Positions 45,435 to 54,714 are shown, numbered from the stretch's first letter. The stretch: 64,000 nt of DNA from Paucibacter aquatile (GCF_002885975.1 NZ_POSP01000003.1:1054001-1118000); one strand, 5' to 3'. The notes: generated by a model not told the origin, from the sequence alone. A program made the numbers and translations.

Positions 45435-46418
45435 ATGGCCGACATCCGGGAACGCACTGTTTTGTTTGCCGATTTGCGCGGCAGCACAGCACTGTTCGAG
45501 ACCCTGGGCAATGCCGAAGCCTCGGCCCTGGTCACCCACACCGTGAACCTGATCGCGCGTGCGGTCGACGAGTGCAATGGCCGCCTGATCAAGACCCTGG
45601 GCGACGGGCTGATGGCGGTGTTCGAGGTGCCGCGCGATGGCGTCAAGTCCGCCATCCGCATGCACGAGTTTCTGGAGCACCTGGTGGCGCGCGGCAAGCA
45701 GCAGGGTTCGGCCAGCCTGCGCGCCCTGCGCATGCAGGTGGCCCTGGCGCGCGGCGAGGTGGTGGAGCTCAACGGTGACTGCTTCGGCGATGCCGTCAAT
45801 GTGGCCGCCCGCCTGCTCGACCACGCCGGCGACAACGAAACCCTGATCACCGCCGAGGTGCTCGCCGGCCTGCCCAGCACGCAAAAGCTGCGCTTTCGCA
45901 GCCTGGATCTGATCGCTCTGCGCGGCCGGGCCGAGCCGGTGCATGTCCATGTGCTGGACCAACCCAACCAGAGCGATATGGCGGCCACGCAGTTTGGCGA
46001 GGTGGTCCATGCGGTAGAGCCCGACGGCATCCGCCTGGTGTGGATGGATCTGGACCGCGTCTTCGACATCGACAGCATGCCCATCGTGCTGGGCCGCAGC
46101 GTGCAGGCCACCTACTGCATCACCGATGGCCGGGTGTCGCGCTCGCATGCCCGCATCGACTGGCATGGCGGCAGTTTTTCCATCACCGACCTCAGCTACA
46201 ACGGCACCTTCGTGCGTTTCGGCCTGGACGGCGAGATCGTCAGCCTCAAGCGCGGCAGCTGCACCCTGCACGGCAGCGGTGCCATCGGCCTGGGCAGCCC
46301 GCCGGTGGACCCGACCTCGCCGACCGTGCGCTTCGAAGTGCTGCACTTCGCCGATACCGAGCCGCTGCAGCTGGGCAGCGCCAGCAGCAAACCCGGCAGC
46401 AACGCCAGCCAACACTGA
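45435..46418 (+). CDS. class III nucleotide cyclase fused to an FHA domain
   Basis: A 327-residue soluble protein. The cyclase domain (~5-175) has the metal Asp residues 13 and 57, Lys53 in KTLGDG, Asp119, and the Asn122/Arg126 pair of NVAAR, so it appears competent and adenylate-specific. A linker leads to a FHA domain (~205-295) with GRS (220-222), SRSH (235-238) and NG (256-257), which binds phospho-threonine peptides. The cyclase may thus be recruited or controlled by a Ser/Thr kinase such as that at 24298-26862. It stands alone between rpoD and hemH. Confidence 0.9.
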   Translation: MADIRERTVLFADLRGSTALFETLGNAEASALVTHTVNLIARAVDECNGRLIKTLGDGLMAVFEVPRDGVKSAIRMHEFLEHLVARGKQQGSASLRALRMQVALARGEVVELNGDCFGDAVNVAARLLDHAGDNETLITAEVLAGLPSTQKLRFRSLDLIALRGRAEPVHVHVLDQPNQSDMAATQFGEVVHAVEPDGIRLVWMDLDRVFDIDSMPIVLGRSVQATYCITDGRVSRSHARIDWHGGSFSITDLSYNGTFVRFGLDGEIVSLKRGSCTLHGSGAIGLGSPPVDPTSPTVRFEVLHFADTEPLQLGSASSKPGSNASQH

Positions 46419-46481
46419 GCTCGCCCCCTTGCCTGCAGCCCCACAGCTGCAGGCACTCAGACCAAGCCCTATCATGCCCGG

Positions 46482-47576
46482 ATGAGCATGATGAAGCCTG
46501 AACCCGCCTACCGCCACGGTAGCGCCCCCAAGACCGCCCTCCTCTTCTGCAACCTCGGCACGCCCGAGGCGCCCACGGCCGCTGCGCTGCGCACCTACCT
46601 CGCTCAGTTCCTGAGCGACCCGCGGGTGGTTGAGATCCCGCGCTTGATCTGGATGCTGATCCTGCACGGCATCATCCTGCGCGTGCGCCCGGCCAAGTCA
46701 GCGGCCAAGTACGCCACCGTCTGGCTGCCAGAAGGCTCTCCGCTCAAGGTCTGGACCGAGCGTCAGTCCAAGCTGCTGCAAGGCCTGCTGGGCGAGCGTG
46801 GCCACCGCCTCAGCGTGCGCTACGCCATGCGCTACGGTCAGCCGTCCATCGCTGCCCAGCTTGATGCCCTGCGTACCGAAGGCGCCACCCGTGTGCTGGT
46901 GCTGCCAGCCTACCCGCAGTACTCGGGCGCCACCACCGCCAGCGTGATCGACGACGTGGCGCGCTGGAGCTTGCAGACCCGCCACCTGCCCGAGCTGCGT
47001 TTCATCAACCGCTACTACGACCAGCCCCAGCACATCGCCGCCCTGGCGGACAGCGTGCGCCGCCACTGGGCCGAGCACGGCCGCAGCGACAAGCTGGTGA
47101 TGAGTTTCCACGGCATGCCGGCCCGCACCCTGGCCCTTGGTGATCCCTATCACTGCGAATGCCTGAAGACCGGCCGCTTGCTGGCCGAGGCCCTGGGGCT
47201 CAGTCGCGAGCAATGGCTGGTGACCTTCCAGAGCCGCTTCGGCAAGGCCAAATGGCTGGAGCCCTACACCGAACCCAGCCTGATCAAGCTGGCCCAGGAG
47301 GGCCTGAAGAGCGTCACCCTGATCTGCCCCGGATTCAGCGCCGACTGCCTGGAGACGCTGGAAGAAATCAACCAGGAAGCGCGCGAAGCGTTCCTGCACG
47401 CGGGCGGCCAACGCTTCAGCTATGTGCCCTGCCTGAACGACGACCCGGCCGGCTTGCGCGCCCTGGCCGACCTGGCCGAACAGCATCTGCAAGGCTGGCC
47501 CACGCGCGAGGTGGCTGATGCCTCCGCCCTGGCGGCACAGCGCGAACGCGCGCTGGCCCTGGGCGCCAAGGACTGA
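46482..47576 (+). CDS. hemH: HemH, ferrochelatase
   Basis: A 364-residue enzyme inserting Fe(II) into protoporphyrin IX, the last step of haem synthesis, at the inner membrane. Motifs include LFCNLGTPEAP, LPAYPQYSGATTAS, SFHGMPART with the catalytic His, and the ICPGFSADCLETLEEI signature. TATCAT ends six bases before the ATG and no Shine-Dalgarno is present. Its stop codon lies inside the hairpin at 47573-47599. Confidence 0.95.
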   Translation: MSMMKPEPAYRHGSAPKTALLFCNLGTPEAPTAAALRTYLAQFLSDPRVVEIPRLIWMLILHGIILRVRPAKSAAKYATVWLPEGSPLKVWTERQSKLLQGLLGERGHRLSVRYAMRYGQPSIAAQLDALRTEGATRVLVLPAYPQYSGATTASVIDDVARWSLQTRHLPELRFINRYYDQPQHIAALADSVRRHWAEHGRSDKLVMSFHGMPARTLALGDPYHCECLKTGRLLAEALGLSREQWLVTFQSRFGKAKWLEPYTEPSLIKLAQEGLKSVTLICPGFSADCLETLEEINQEAREAFLHAGGQRFSYVPCLNDDPAGLRALADLAEQHLQGWPTREVADASALAAQRERALALGAKD

Positions 47577-47599
47577 TCAGGGCGCGAGCCCCTGATCAG
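47573..47599. terminator. hairpin between convergent hemH and tctA
   Basis: CTGATCAGGG and CCCTGATCAG form a perfect ten-base stem around a seven-base loop. It includes the hemH stop codon and lies just past the tctA end, so it could stop transcription from both sides, although there is no T-run. Confidence 0.55.
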
Positions 47600-47604
47600 G
47601 AAGG

Positions 47605-49134
47605 TCAGGTGGTGTGCGCCGCATTGCGCTGCGCCGCCAGCCTCACCTCACGCCAGCGCACCACCCGCGGCCACAGCCGCGGCAAGACCAGCACCAGCAC
47701 CACCAGCGCCAGCAGGCCGGCCGACATGGGCCGCTGCACGAACACACCCCAGTGGCCCTCGCCGATAGACAGGGCATTGCGCATCTGCGCCTCGGCAATC
47801 GGGCCCAGAATCATGCCCACCACCACCGGTGCGGTCGGGAAGTCAAAGCGGCGCATCACCACGCCCAGCAAGCCGATGGCCAACATGACGACCAAATCGA
47901 ACGCACTCTGGCGCATGCCGTAGACCCCCACGGTGGCGAAGATCAGGATGCCGGCGTAGAGCTGCGGCTTGGGGATCTTGAGCAGCTTGACCCACAGGCC
48001 CACCAAGGGCAGGTTCAGCACCAGCAGCATCACATTGCCGATGTAGAGCGAGGCGATCAGGGCCCAGACCAGGGTGGACGAGGTCTGGAACAGCTGCGGT
48101 CCGGCCTGGATGCCGTAGTTCTGCAGAGCCGAGAGCATGATGGCCGCGGTCACCGAGGTCGGGATGCCCAGGGTCAGCAGCGGCACCAGAGTGGCGGTCA
48201 CCGCGGCATTGTTGGCGGCCTCGGGGCCGGCCACGCCTTCGATGGCGCCGGTGGTGCCAAACTCCTCCGGGTGCTTGCTCAGCTTGCGCTCGGCGGCATA
48301 GCTCAGAAAGGTCGGAATCTCCGAGCCACCGGCCGGGATGGTGCCGAAGGGGAAACCGATCACTGTGCCACGCAGCCAGGCCGGCCAGGAGCGGCGCCAC
48401 TCGCTGCCTGTCATGTGCACGCTGCTCATCTTGTTGATCTCTTGCGTGCTCCGGCCCTCGTAGAGCGCGTTGTACAAGGTCTCGCCCACCGCAAACAAGC
48501 CCACGGCCACCAGCACCGCCTCGATGCCGTCCATGAACTCGGGCACGCCGCCGGTGTAGCGCACCTGCGCGGTGATCTGGTCCAGGCCGACCAGGCCCAT
48601 GGCCAGTCCGATGAACAAGGCCGTCATGCCGCGCAGCGTGCTCTTGCCCAGCACCGCGCTGACGGTGGTGAAGGCCAGCAGCATCAGACAGAAGTATTCC
48701 GGCGGGCCGAGGGTCACGGCGAACTCGGCCATGACCGGCGCGAACAGCGTCACCAGCACGGTGGCAATCGTGCCGGCCACGAAGGAGCCGATGGCCGAGG
48801 TGGCCAGGGCCGCACCGGCGCGGCCGCTCTTGGCCATCTTGAAGCCCTCCAGCGCCGTCACCATGGTCCCGGTCTCACCGGGGGTGTTGAGCAGGATGGA
48901 GGTGGTGGATCCGCCGTACATGGCACCGTAGTAAATGCCGGCGAAGAAAATCATCGAGGCCGTGGGCTCGACCTGGGAGGTGATGGGCAGCAACATGGCC
49001 ACCGTCACCGCCGGGCCCAGGCCCGGCAGCACACCGATGCCGGTGCCGATCACACAGCCCAGAAAGGCCCAGAGCAGATTGACCGGCGTGCCGGCCGTCA
49101 TGAAGCCGCCGAGCAGCTGATTCCAGAGTTCCAT
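47605..49134 (-). CDS. tctA: TctA, large permease of a tripartite tricarboxylate transporter
   Basis: A 509-residue membrane protein with about twelve hydrophobic helices. It has the TctA glycine motifs GTGIGVLPGLGPAVTVAMLLP and, in the second half, GFPFGTIPAGGSEIPTFLSYA. TTT systems take up citrate or other carboxylates with a periplasmic binding protein. It lies 13 bases after tctB. The substrate is not evident from sequence. Confidence 0.94.
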   Translation of the reverse strand: MELWNQLLGGFMTAGTPVNLLWAFLGCVIGTGIGVLPGLGPAVTVAMLLPITSQVEPTASMIFFAGIYYGAMYGGSTTSILLNTPGETGTMVTALEGFKMAKSGRAGAALATSAIGSFVAGTIATVLVTLFAPVMAEFAVTLGPPEYFCLMLLAFTTVSAVLGKSTLRGMTALFIGLAMGLVGLDQITAQVRYTGGVPEFMDGIEAVLVAVGLFAVGETLYNALYEGRSTQEINKMSSVHMTGSEWRRSWPAWLRGTVIGFPFGTIPAGGSEIPTFLSYAAERKLSKHPEEFGTTGAIEGVAGPEAANNAAVTATLVPLLTLGIPTSVTAAIMLSALQNYGIQAGPQLFQTSSTLVWALIASLYIGNVMLLVLNLPLVGLWVKLLKIPKPQLYAGILIFATVGVYGMRQSAFDLVVMLAIGLLGVVMRRFDFPTAPVVVGMILGPIAEAQMRNALSIGEGHWGVFVQRPMSAGLLALVVLVLVLPRLWPRVVRWREVRLAAQRNAAHTT

Positions 49135-49147
49135 GGCGTTGTCGTCC

Positions 49148-49666
49148 TCAGAGCCAGCCGCTGGCCGTCAGGCCGGGCAGCTGGATGGCCAGCAGTTTGG
49201 TGAAGAGCCAGAAGACCGGCGCGGCAATCAGCACGCCGCTGACGCCGTCGATCACGGTCTGGCGAAGATCGCCGCCGGGGCGGCCTTCCGACATGCGCAG
49301 GCCACGCACCGCCAGGGTGAAGCACAAGGCACACGCCAGGATGAAGCCGACCACGGTGATCAGGCCGGCATTGGCGAGCACACCCGCCACCACCCAGGCC
49401 ACCGCCTTCCAGTCGCCCTGGGCCGCGCCCGAGGGCGTCTCCATGGCGCGGTAACCGCCGCTGCGCGCTTCCCAGATCAGCCAGGTGCCGCAGATCATCA
49501 GCACCACCGAGACCAGCCAGGGCAAGGCATTGGGGCCGACACCGGCGTAGCCGGCATCGGAAGGAATGAAGGTGGCGCCGTACGCCATCAGCGCGCCGAT
49601 CAGCAGTGCGCCACCGCCGACCAGGCTCTGGTGCAGCACGGAGGAAGAAGAAGTTTCGGTCGCCAT
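49148..49666 (-). CDS. tctB: TctB, small permease of a tripartite tricarboxylate transporter
   Basis: A 172-residue protein with four hydrophobic helices and no strong motifs, as is usual for TctB. ATG 49666 follows GAGGG; eleven further codons upstream are open but start before the ribosome binding site. Its place between the binding protein and tctA supports the assignment. Confidence 0.88.
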   Translation of the reverse strand: MATETSSSSVLHQSLVGGGALLIGALMAYGATFIPSDAGYAGVGPNALPWLVSVVLMICGTWLIWEARSGGYRAMETPSGAAQGDWKAVAWVVAGVLANAGLITVVGFILACALCFTLAVRGLRMSEGRPGGDLRQTVIDGVSGVLIAAPVFWLFTKLLAIQLPGLTASGWL

Positions 49667-49757
49667 AGGACCCTCGCTAACAAATGAACTCAGCGCCATC
49701 CCGCCCAGCTCCCGCCCGGCCGGATGCGCGTGCCACGCCTTGCCGGCGCGTGATCGC

Positions 49758-50717
49758 TCAGATCATTCCGGACTTGACCATCACGGCCCGCAGCATGGCG
49801 AACTCCTGGTCCACGAAATCGGCAAAGGCCTTGCCGGTCAGCAGTGCCGGGGTCCAGCCGTTCTTCTCCAGCGCCTCGATCCAGCTCTTGTTGCGGAAGA
49901 CCAGGGTCATCATGTCGGTCAGCGCCTTGTGCTGCTCCATGCTGATGCCCGGGGGCGCGTAGACGCCGCGCCAGTTGCCGATCTCGACATTGATGCCCAG
50001 TTCGCGCAGCGTCGGCACGTTCAGGCCCTTGAGCCGGGTCGGCGCGGTCACGGCGATGGGGCGCATCTTGCCGCTCTCGATGTACTGGGCGAACTCGCTG
50101 TAGCCGCTGCCACCGACGGTGACATTGCCACCCAAGATGGCGGCCGTGGCCTCGCCGCCGCCGCGGAAGGGCACGTAGTTGATCTTGGCCGCATCCACAC
50201 CAACATCGCGGGCGATCATGGCTGCCGCCACATGCTCGGTCGAGCCGCGCGAGCCGCCGCCCCATTTCACGCTGCCGGGGTCTTTCTTCATCTGCTCGAC
50301 CACGTCCTTCATGGTCTTGAGCGGCGAGTTGGACGGCAGCACAAAGACGTTGTACTCGCTGGTCAGGCGCGCGATCGGGGTGGCTTGCGTCAGGCTGACC
50401 GGCGGCTTGCCGGTGATGATGCCGCCCAGCATCACCGCGCCCATGACCATCAGCGCGTTGCCATCGCCCTTGCTGGCGTTGACGAATTGGGCCAGGCCGA
50501 TGGCACCGGCTGCGCCACCCTTGTTCTCGTACTGCACCGAGGACGCCATGCCCGCGTCCTGCAAGGCCTTGCCCAGGGCACGACCGGTGGTGTCCCAGCC
50601 GCCGCCCGGGTTGGCGGGGATCATCATCTTGATGTTGGCGCTGGCGCTCGCCAGCTCCGGCAAGGCGCCGGCGGCAGCCAGGGCGGCCAGGGATTTCAGA
50701 AAGGTGTCGCGACGCAT
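49758..50717 (-). CDS. Bug/TctC-type periplasmic binding protein
   Basis: A 319-residue binding protein of the Bug family, which supplies TctAB transporters. It has a signal sequence (RRDTFLKSLAALAAAGALPELASASA) whose twin Arg is probably incidental, followed by the typical MMIPANPGGGWDTTGRALG and ENKGGAAGAIGLAQF. It lies 91 bases ahead of tctB and 82 bases after the porin. The ligand is likely a carboxylate. Confidence 0.92.
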   Translation of the reverse strand: MRRDTFLKSLAALAAAGALPELASASANIKMMIPANPGGGWDTTGRALGKALQDAGMASSVQYENKGGAAGAIGLAQFVNASKGDGNALMVMGAVMLGGIITGKPPVSLTQATPIARLTSEYNVFVLPSNSPLKTMKDVVEQMKKDPGSVKWGGGSRGSTEHVAAAMIARDVGVDAAKINYVPFRGGGEATAAILGGNVTVGGSGYSEFAQYIESGKMRPIAVTAPTRLKGLNVPTLRELGINVEIGNWRGVYAPPGISMEQHKALTDMMTLVFRNKSWIEALEKNGWTPALLTGKAFADFVDQEFAMLRAVMVKSGMI

Positions 50718-50799
50718 GGTGCTTGTCTCCTGTGTTTTTGCTGTCTTGTGGGTCGTCTCGGCGCCGCAGCGGCAGAGGGCTGCCGCGGCCTGAGCCCGA

Positions 50800-51834
50800 T
50801 CAGAACGAGTGATAGATGCCCAATTCCGTGCCGGTCGAGCTCTGCCCTGCCAGCACGGCCGAGCCGCCAGGGATCAGGAACTTGCCGGTCGCGCTGTTCT
50901 GCACCCGCGAGGTGGTGGCGTAGATCGAGCTGCGCTTGGACAGGTTGTAGACATACCCCAGGGCCAGCAGCTTGCCACTGTAGTCGCTGCCGTTGGCGCT
51001 GTCGCGGTTCTTGGAGCGCACATGGCTGAAACGCAGCACATGGGCGCCCTGGGTGTAGGTGCCGCCCAGCACCCAATTGGTCTGCTCGCGCGTGGCCTGT
51101 TTGCTGACGTGATACAGGCCGAGCAGCTTGAAGGCATCAACCGTGTAGCTGCCGCCCAGATTGCCCACCTTGAACTTGGTGCCGGCCGCGGTGTTGGTGG
51201 TCTCTGACCAGGCGCCGGCCACATCGAGTGACCCTTGCGCATAGCCCAGGCGGCCGCCCACATATTTGCCGGTCGACCCCTCGCCCGCGGCCATCATGGC
51301 CTGGCCGTAGATGCCGCCCAGATTCGAGGGCAGGAAGTAGCCGACCGAGTTGTCCGAGCGGATCACCGTCTTGGCCGTGGACGAGGCGCCGTCGAAGCCA
51401 TAGACCAGATTGCTGGCGGCACCGACACCGTTGGTGCCGAAGGCATTGAAGCGGCTGATGTTCCAGAAGGTGGGCACATAGTCGCGGCCCAGGCGCACCT
51501 CACCGGCCGCCTTGTCGCTGACGCTGACGGTCGCGCGGCGGCGCCAGTCACCGCCCGAACCCACATCGGGGCCCACCGCGCCTTCGAGGTGGAAGCTGGC
51601 GCTCAGTCCATTGCCCAGATCCTCAGTGCCGCGAAAGCCGATGCGGCTGGTCTGCATGCCGTCGATGCTGACCAGGGACAGGTTCTTGCCACCGTTGGAC
51701 AGGCGCTGCACGCCCACGTCCATGACGCCGAAAATCGTCACCGAGCTCTGCGCAGCGGCCAAGCCGGCGCTGCTGCACAACACAGCCAGAGCCAGGCCGC
51801 GGCCCAGGACTTGAGATCCACGCTTCGTTTTCAT
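50800..51834 (-). CDS. Gram-negative porin
   Basis: A 344-residue outer-membrane protein. A signal peptide ends near AGLAAAQSS, the mature N-terminus SSVTIFGVMDVGV is typical of betaproteobacterial trimeric porins, and the last residues GIYHSF end in Phe, which the BAM machinery recognises. Strand-turn repeats run through the length. ATG 51834 has GGAG ahead. It is divergent from tctD and upstream of the Tct genes, so it is likely to let the same carboxylate through the outer membrane. Confidence 0.93.
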   Translation of the reverse strand: MKTKRGSQVLGRGLALAVLCSSAGLAAAQSSVTIFGVMDVGVQRLSNGGKNLSLVSIDGMQTSRIGFRGTEDLGNGLSASFHLEGAVGPDVGSGGDWRRRATVSVSDKAAGEVRLGRDYVPTFWNISRFNAFGTNGVGAASNLVYGFDGASSTAKTVIRSDNSVGYFLPSNLGGIYGQAMMAAGEGSTGKYVGGRLGYAQGSLDVAGAWSETTNTAAGTKFKVGNLGGSYTVDAFKLLGLYHVSKQATREQTNWVLGGTYTQGAHVLRFSHVRSKNRDSANGSDYSGKLLALGYVYNLSKRSSIYATTSRVQNSATGKFLIPGGSAVLAGQSSTGTELGIYHSF

Positions 51835-52008
51835 AGGTCTTGTCTCCGTCATTTTTGGGTTTGGTTTTGGACGCAGGCGGGGCGGCTCGCCCAGCGTGCA
51901 CCGCCATGGTGCTGAGCCAGGCTGTCAAATGCCTGTCCAAAGCCCTGGGGCAAAACCCGAGGCGGCCGAGGCCCGGCGGCGCGGGGGCGCTCTGCTATCG
52001 TTGCCCGC

Positions 52009-52719
52009 ATGAAACTCTTGGTGATCGAGGACAACCTGGCGATGCAAACCACGCTGCAGCGATCCTTCGAGCGCCGCGGCTTTCGCGTCAGCACCTGTGA
52101 CGATGGCGAGCGTGCCCTCTCGCGCTGGCGCGCCAGCCTGCCCGATGTCGTGCTGCTGGACCTGTCCATGCCGGGCCGCGATGGCCTCGATGTGCTCAGC
52201 GAAGCGCGCGCCGAAGGCCTGGACACCCCCGTCATCATCATCACCGCGCGCGGCACCCTGGGTGACCGCATCCTCGGTCTCAACATCGGGGCCGACGACT
52301 ACCTGCCCAAACCCTTTGACCTGGACGAGCTGGAAGCCCGCGTGCGCGCCTTGGTGCGCCGGCGCGGCCCGCAAGGCAGCAACCCGCACGGCGCCGACGA
52401 CCGGCCCCTGACGCCCGAGTTCTGCGGACTGCGCGCCGACCCCGACAGCGGTGCCGTCTACCTGCGCGGCCAGCCTCTGGACCTGGCGCCGCGCGAGGCC
52501 GCCCTGCTGCGCGCCCTGCTGGCCAAGCCCGGCCAGGCGGTGGCCAAGGAGCGCTTGTTCGACCTGGTGTTTGCCGGTGCGAGCGAGGCGCTGCCTGATG
52601 CCATCGAGGTGGTGGCCTACCGCCTGCGCAAAAAGCTGGCCGCCAGCGACAGCAGCGCCCGCCTGGCCACCTTGCGCGGCCTCGGATACCTGCTGCAGGC
52701 CGAAGCCGGCGATGCCTGA
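52009..52719 (+). CDS. TctD-like OmpR-family response regulator
   Basis: A 236-residue regulator. The receiver domain has Asp8, phospho-Asp51 in LLDLSMPG and Lys in LPKPF. The C-terminal winged helix (from ~140) ends in the usual RGLGYLL. It lies divergent to the porin and Tct transporter, and next to its kinase, as with TctDE of Salmonella, which controls tricarboxylate uptake. TATCGT is seven bases before the ATG with no Shine-Dalgarno sequence. It overlaps the kinase gene by eight bases. Confidence 0.9.
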   Translation: MKLLVIEDNLAMQTTLQRSFERRGFRVSTCDDGERALSRWRASLPDVVLLDLSMPGRDGLDVLSEARAEGLDTPVIIITARGTLGDRILGLNIGADDYLPKPFDLDELEARVRALVRRRGPQGSNPHGADDRPLTPEFCGLRADPDSGAVYLRGQPLDLAPREAALLRALLAKPGQAVAKERLFDLVFAGASEALPDAIEVVAYRLRKKLAASDSSARLATLRGLGYLLQAEAGDA

Positions 52720-54178
52720 GTCTTCAAGCGTTTCCAGCGAAGCGAGCTCACGCTGGAGCCGGCTGTCCATGCGCAGCCGCCTGCTGCTGGGCATCTTGCT
52801 GCCGGTGGGCCTGCTGGTGGCCATCAACACCGTCAGCCTCTACCGCGAGGCCCTGAGCGCCGTCGACACGGCCTATGACCGCACCCTGCTGGCCTCGGCC
52901 AAGGCGATCGGTGAGCTGCTCAGCGTGGAGGGCTCGCCGCAAGGCCCGCGGCTGCGCGCCAGCGTGCCCTATTCGGCGCTGGAGACTTTCGAGTCGGGCA
53001 ACAGCACGCGGCTGTATTTCAAGGTCAGCGGCTTCCAGGGCGAGATGCTGGCCGGCTACGAGGACCTGCCGGCCTGGAAAGGCCCCCTGCCCCAACGCAG
53101 CAAGTACGCCGCCCTGGTGGATTTTTACGATGGCTTCTACCGCGGCGAGCCGGTGCGCATGGCCGTGCTGCTGCAGCCGGTGGCCGGCCAGGCCGGCATC
53201 GGCCAGGCCACCATCCAGGTGGCCGAAACCCTGGACCTGCGCCACGCCCTGGCCCGCCAGGTACTGCTGGACACGCTCTGGCGCCAGGCCACCATGCTGG
53301 CGGTGATTGCCGGCGTGGTCTGGCTGGTGGTGCAGCGCTCGACGCGGCCGGTGCGCGCGCTCAGCGAGCTGATCCAGTCGCGCGAGGCCGATGACCTGCG
53401 CCCGCTGCCCAGCGCTCCGAGCGGCCTGCCGGCCGAGCTGCAGCCGCTGATCGCGGCCACCAACGAAGCCCTGACCCGCCAGGCCCGGCTGCTGGAGCAC
53501 CAGAAGCGCTTTGTGCGCGATGCCTCGCACCAGCTGCGCACGCCGCTGGCCGTGCTCAAGGTGCAGGTGCAATCGGCCCGGCAAGGCGATGTCGAGCCCA
53601 TGCAGGCCCTGGCCGAGATCGACACCACCGTGGCCCGCGCCACCCAGGTCGCCAACCAGATGCTGGCCCTGGCCAAGGCCGAGCAGATGCGCCAGCAGGG
53701 CGACCAACCCCATGCCGCCATGCCGCGCCAGGACTGGGCCGAGGTGACACGCGCCGTGGCCCTGGACCTGGCGCCCCTGATCGTGCAGCGCGGCCTGGAT
53801 TTCGACATCAGCACCGAGCCCGCCCCCATCGCCAGCCACGAATGGGCCTTGCGCGAGCTGACCCGCAATCTGCTGCACAACGCCATCCTACATACGCCTG
53901 CTGGCGGGCGGCTGACGATCGAGCTGCGCGGTCTGGACGAGCTGGCGCGGCTGACCATTGCCGACAGCGGCCCGGGCCTCTCGCCGGCGCAGCAGGCGCG
54001 CCTCTTCCTGCCCTTTGCGAGCGGCGACAACCCCTCCGGCTCAGGCCTGGGCCTGGCCATCTGCCACGCCCTGGTGATGTCGCTGAACGGCCGCATCGCG
54101 CTCAGCAACCGACTCGGGGCGGAGGGGCAGGTGGGCGGGCTGGACGCGGTGGTGGAACTGCCCCGGGCCGGCACCTGA
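52712..54178 (+). CDS. TctE-like sensor histidine kinase
   Basis: A 488-residue inner-membrane kinase. Two membrane helices (~22-42 and ~192-212) flank a periplasmic 2CSK_N-type sensor domain. A HAMP-like link leads to HisKA with the phospho-accepting His in RDASHQLRTPLAVL, then the ATPase domain with N box RNLLHNAILHTP and G boxes DSGPGLS and GSGLGLAI. ATG 52712 overlaps the tctD end by eight bases. Confidence 0.92.
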   Translation: MPESSSVSSEASSRWSRLSMRSRLLLGILLPVGLLVAINTVSLYREALSAVDTAYDRTLLASAKAIGELLSVEGSPQGPRLRASVPYSALETFESGNSTRLYFKVSGFQGEMLAGYEDLPAWKGPLPQRSKYAALVDFYDGFYRGEPVRMAVLLQPVAGQAGIGQATIQVAETLDLRHALARQVLLDTLWRQATMLAVIAGVVWLVVQRSTRPVRALSELIQSREADDLRPLPSAPSGLPAELQPLIAATNEALTRQARLLEHQKRFVRDASHQLRTPLAVLKVQVQSARQGDVEPMQALAEIDTTVARATQVANQMLALAKAEQMRQQGDQPHAAMPRQDWAEVTRAVALDLAPLIVQRGLDFDISTEPAPIASHEWALRELTRNLLHNAILHTPAGGRLTIELRGLDELARLTIADSGPGLSPAQQARLFLPFASGDNPSGSGLGLAICHALVMSLNGRIALSNRLGAEGQVGGLDAVVELPRAGT

Positions 54179-54205
54179 GCGAAAGCCTGAGCGAAAATCG
54201 CCGGC

Positions 54206-54643
54206 ATGAAAAACAAGGGCAAAGAAGAGCACGACGCCGCCGAAACCGGCGTGCGCCTGGACAAATGGCTCTGGGCGGCGCGTTTCTTCAAGACCCGCTC
54301 GCTGGCCGCCGAGGAAATTGGCAAGGGCCGGGTGCAGGTGAACGAGCAGGTGGCCAAGGCTTCGCGCGAGCTCAAGCTCGGTGACCTGCTGCATTTCCGC
54401 CAGGGCGTGGTGGATCGCGAGGTGCGCGTGCTGGGCCTGAGCCCGCAGCGCGGCCCGGCCAGCCAGGCGCAGGGCATGTACGAAGAAACGCCCGAGAGCA
54501 TCCGGCGCCGCGAGCTGGCGGCCGAGCGCCGCCGTCTGGCGCCCGAGCCGGCCGCCACCATCACCCAGGGCCGCCCCACCAAGCAGGACCGCCGCCGCCT
54601 CAGCGACTGGGACCGCTGGTCGGCCAGCGCTGACTCAGAATGA
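54206..54643 (+). CDS. hslR: HslR/Hsp15, S4-domain ribosome rescue protein
   Basis: A 145-residue protein with an S4 RNA-binding domain at ~15-80 (VRLDKWLWAARFFKTRSLAAE) and a basic C-terminal tail. Hsp15 binds stalled 50S subunits carrying nascent chains after heat shock. The tail is Arg-rich as in the family. A GAAAAT element lies seven bases before the ATG and no Shine-Dalgarno is seen. It precedes the grpE-dnaK-dnaJ heat-shock genes. Confidence 0.93.
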   Translation: MKNKGKEEHDAAETGVRLDKWLWAARFFKTRSLAAEEIGKGRVQVNEQVAKASRELKLGDLLHFRQGVVDREVRVLGLSPQRGPASQAQGMYEETPESIRRRELAAERRRLAPEPAATITQGRPTKQDRRRLSDWDRWSASADSE

Positions 54644-54645
54644 GA

Positions 54646-54671
54646 AAATAGCGGGTTAACCCGGCCTATTT
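54646..54671. terminator. palindromic hairpin between hslR and grpE
   Basis: AAATAG-CGGG-TTAA-CCCG then GC then CTATTT forms an imperfect stem right after the hslR stop and before the heat-shock promoter. The T-run is short, so its function as terminator is unsure. Confidence 0.4.
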
Positions 54672-54686
54672 CCTTCGAAAAGCCCT

Positions 54687-54714
54687 CTTGAAATCGAGGG
54701 CATGGGGCCCATAT
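54687..54714 (+). promoter_or_regulatory. sigma-32 heat-shock promoter of grpE
   Basis: CTTGAA (54687-54692), 15 bases, then CCCATAT (54708-54714) match the sigma-32 form CTTGAA / CCCCATNT nearly fully. Transcription would start near 54721, which rules out the earlier in-frame ATG at 54713. Confidence 0.8.

Noticed and set aside
50640..50717. Twin-arginine export signal on the Bug-type binding protein
   Set aside because: MRRDTFLKSL has Arg-Arg at the very start but lacks the full S/T-RRxFLK context; Sec export is the family rule.
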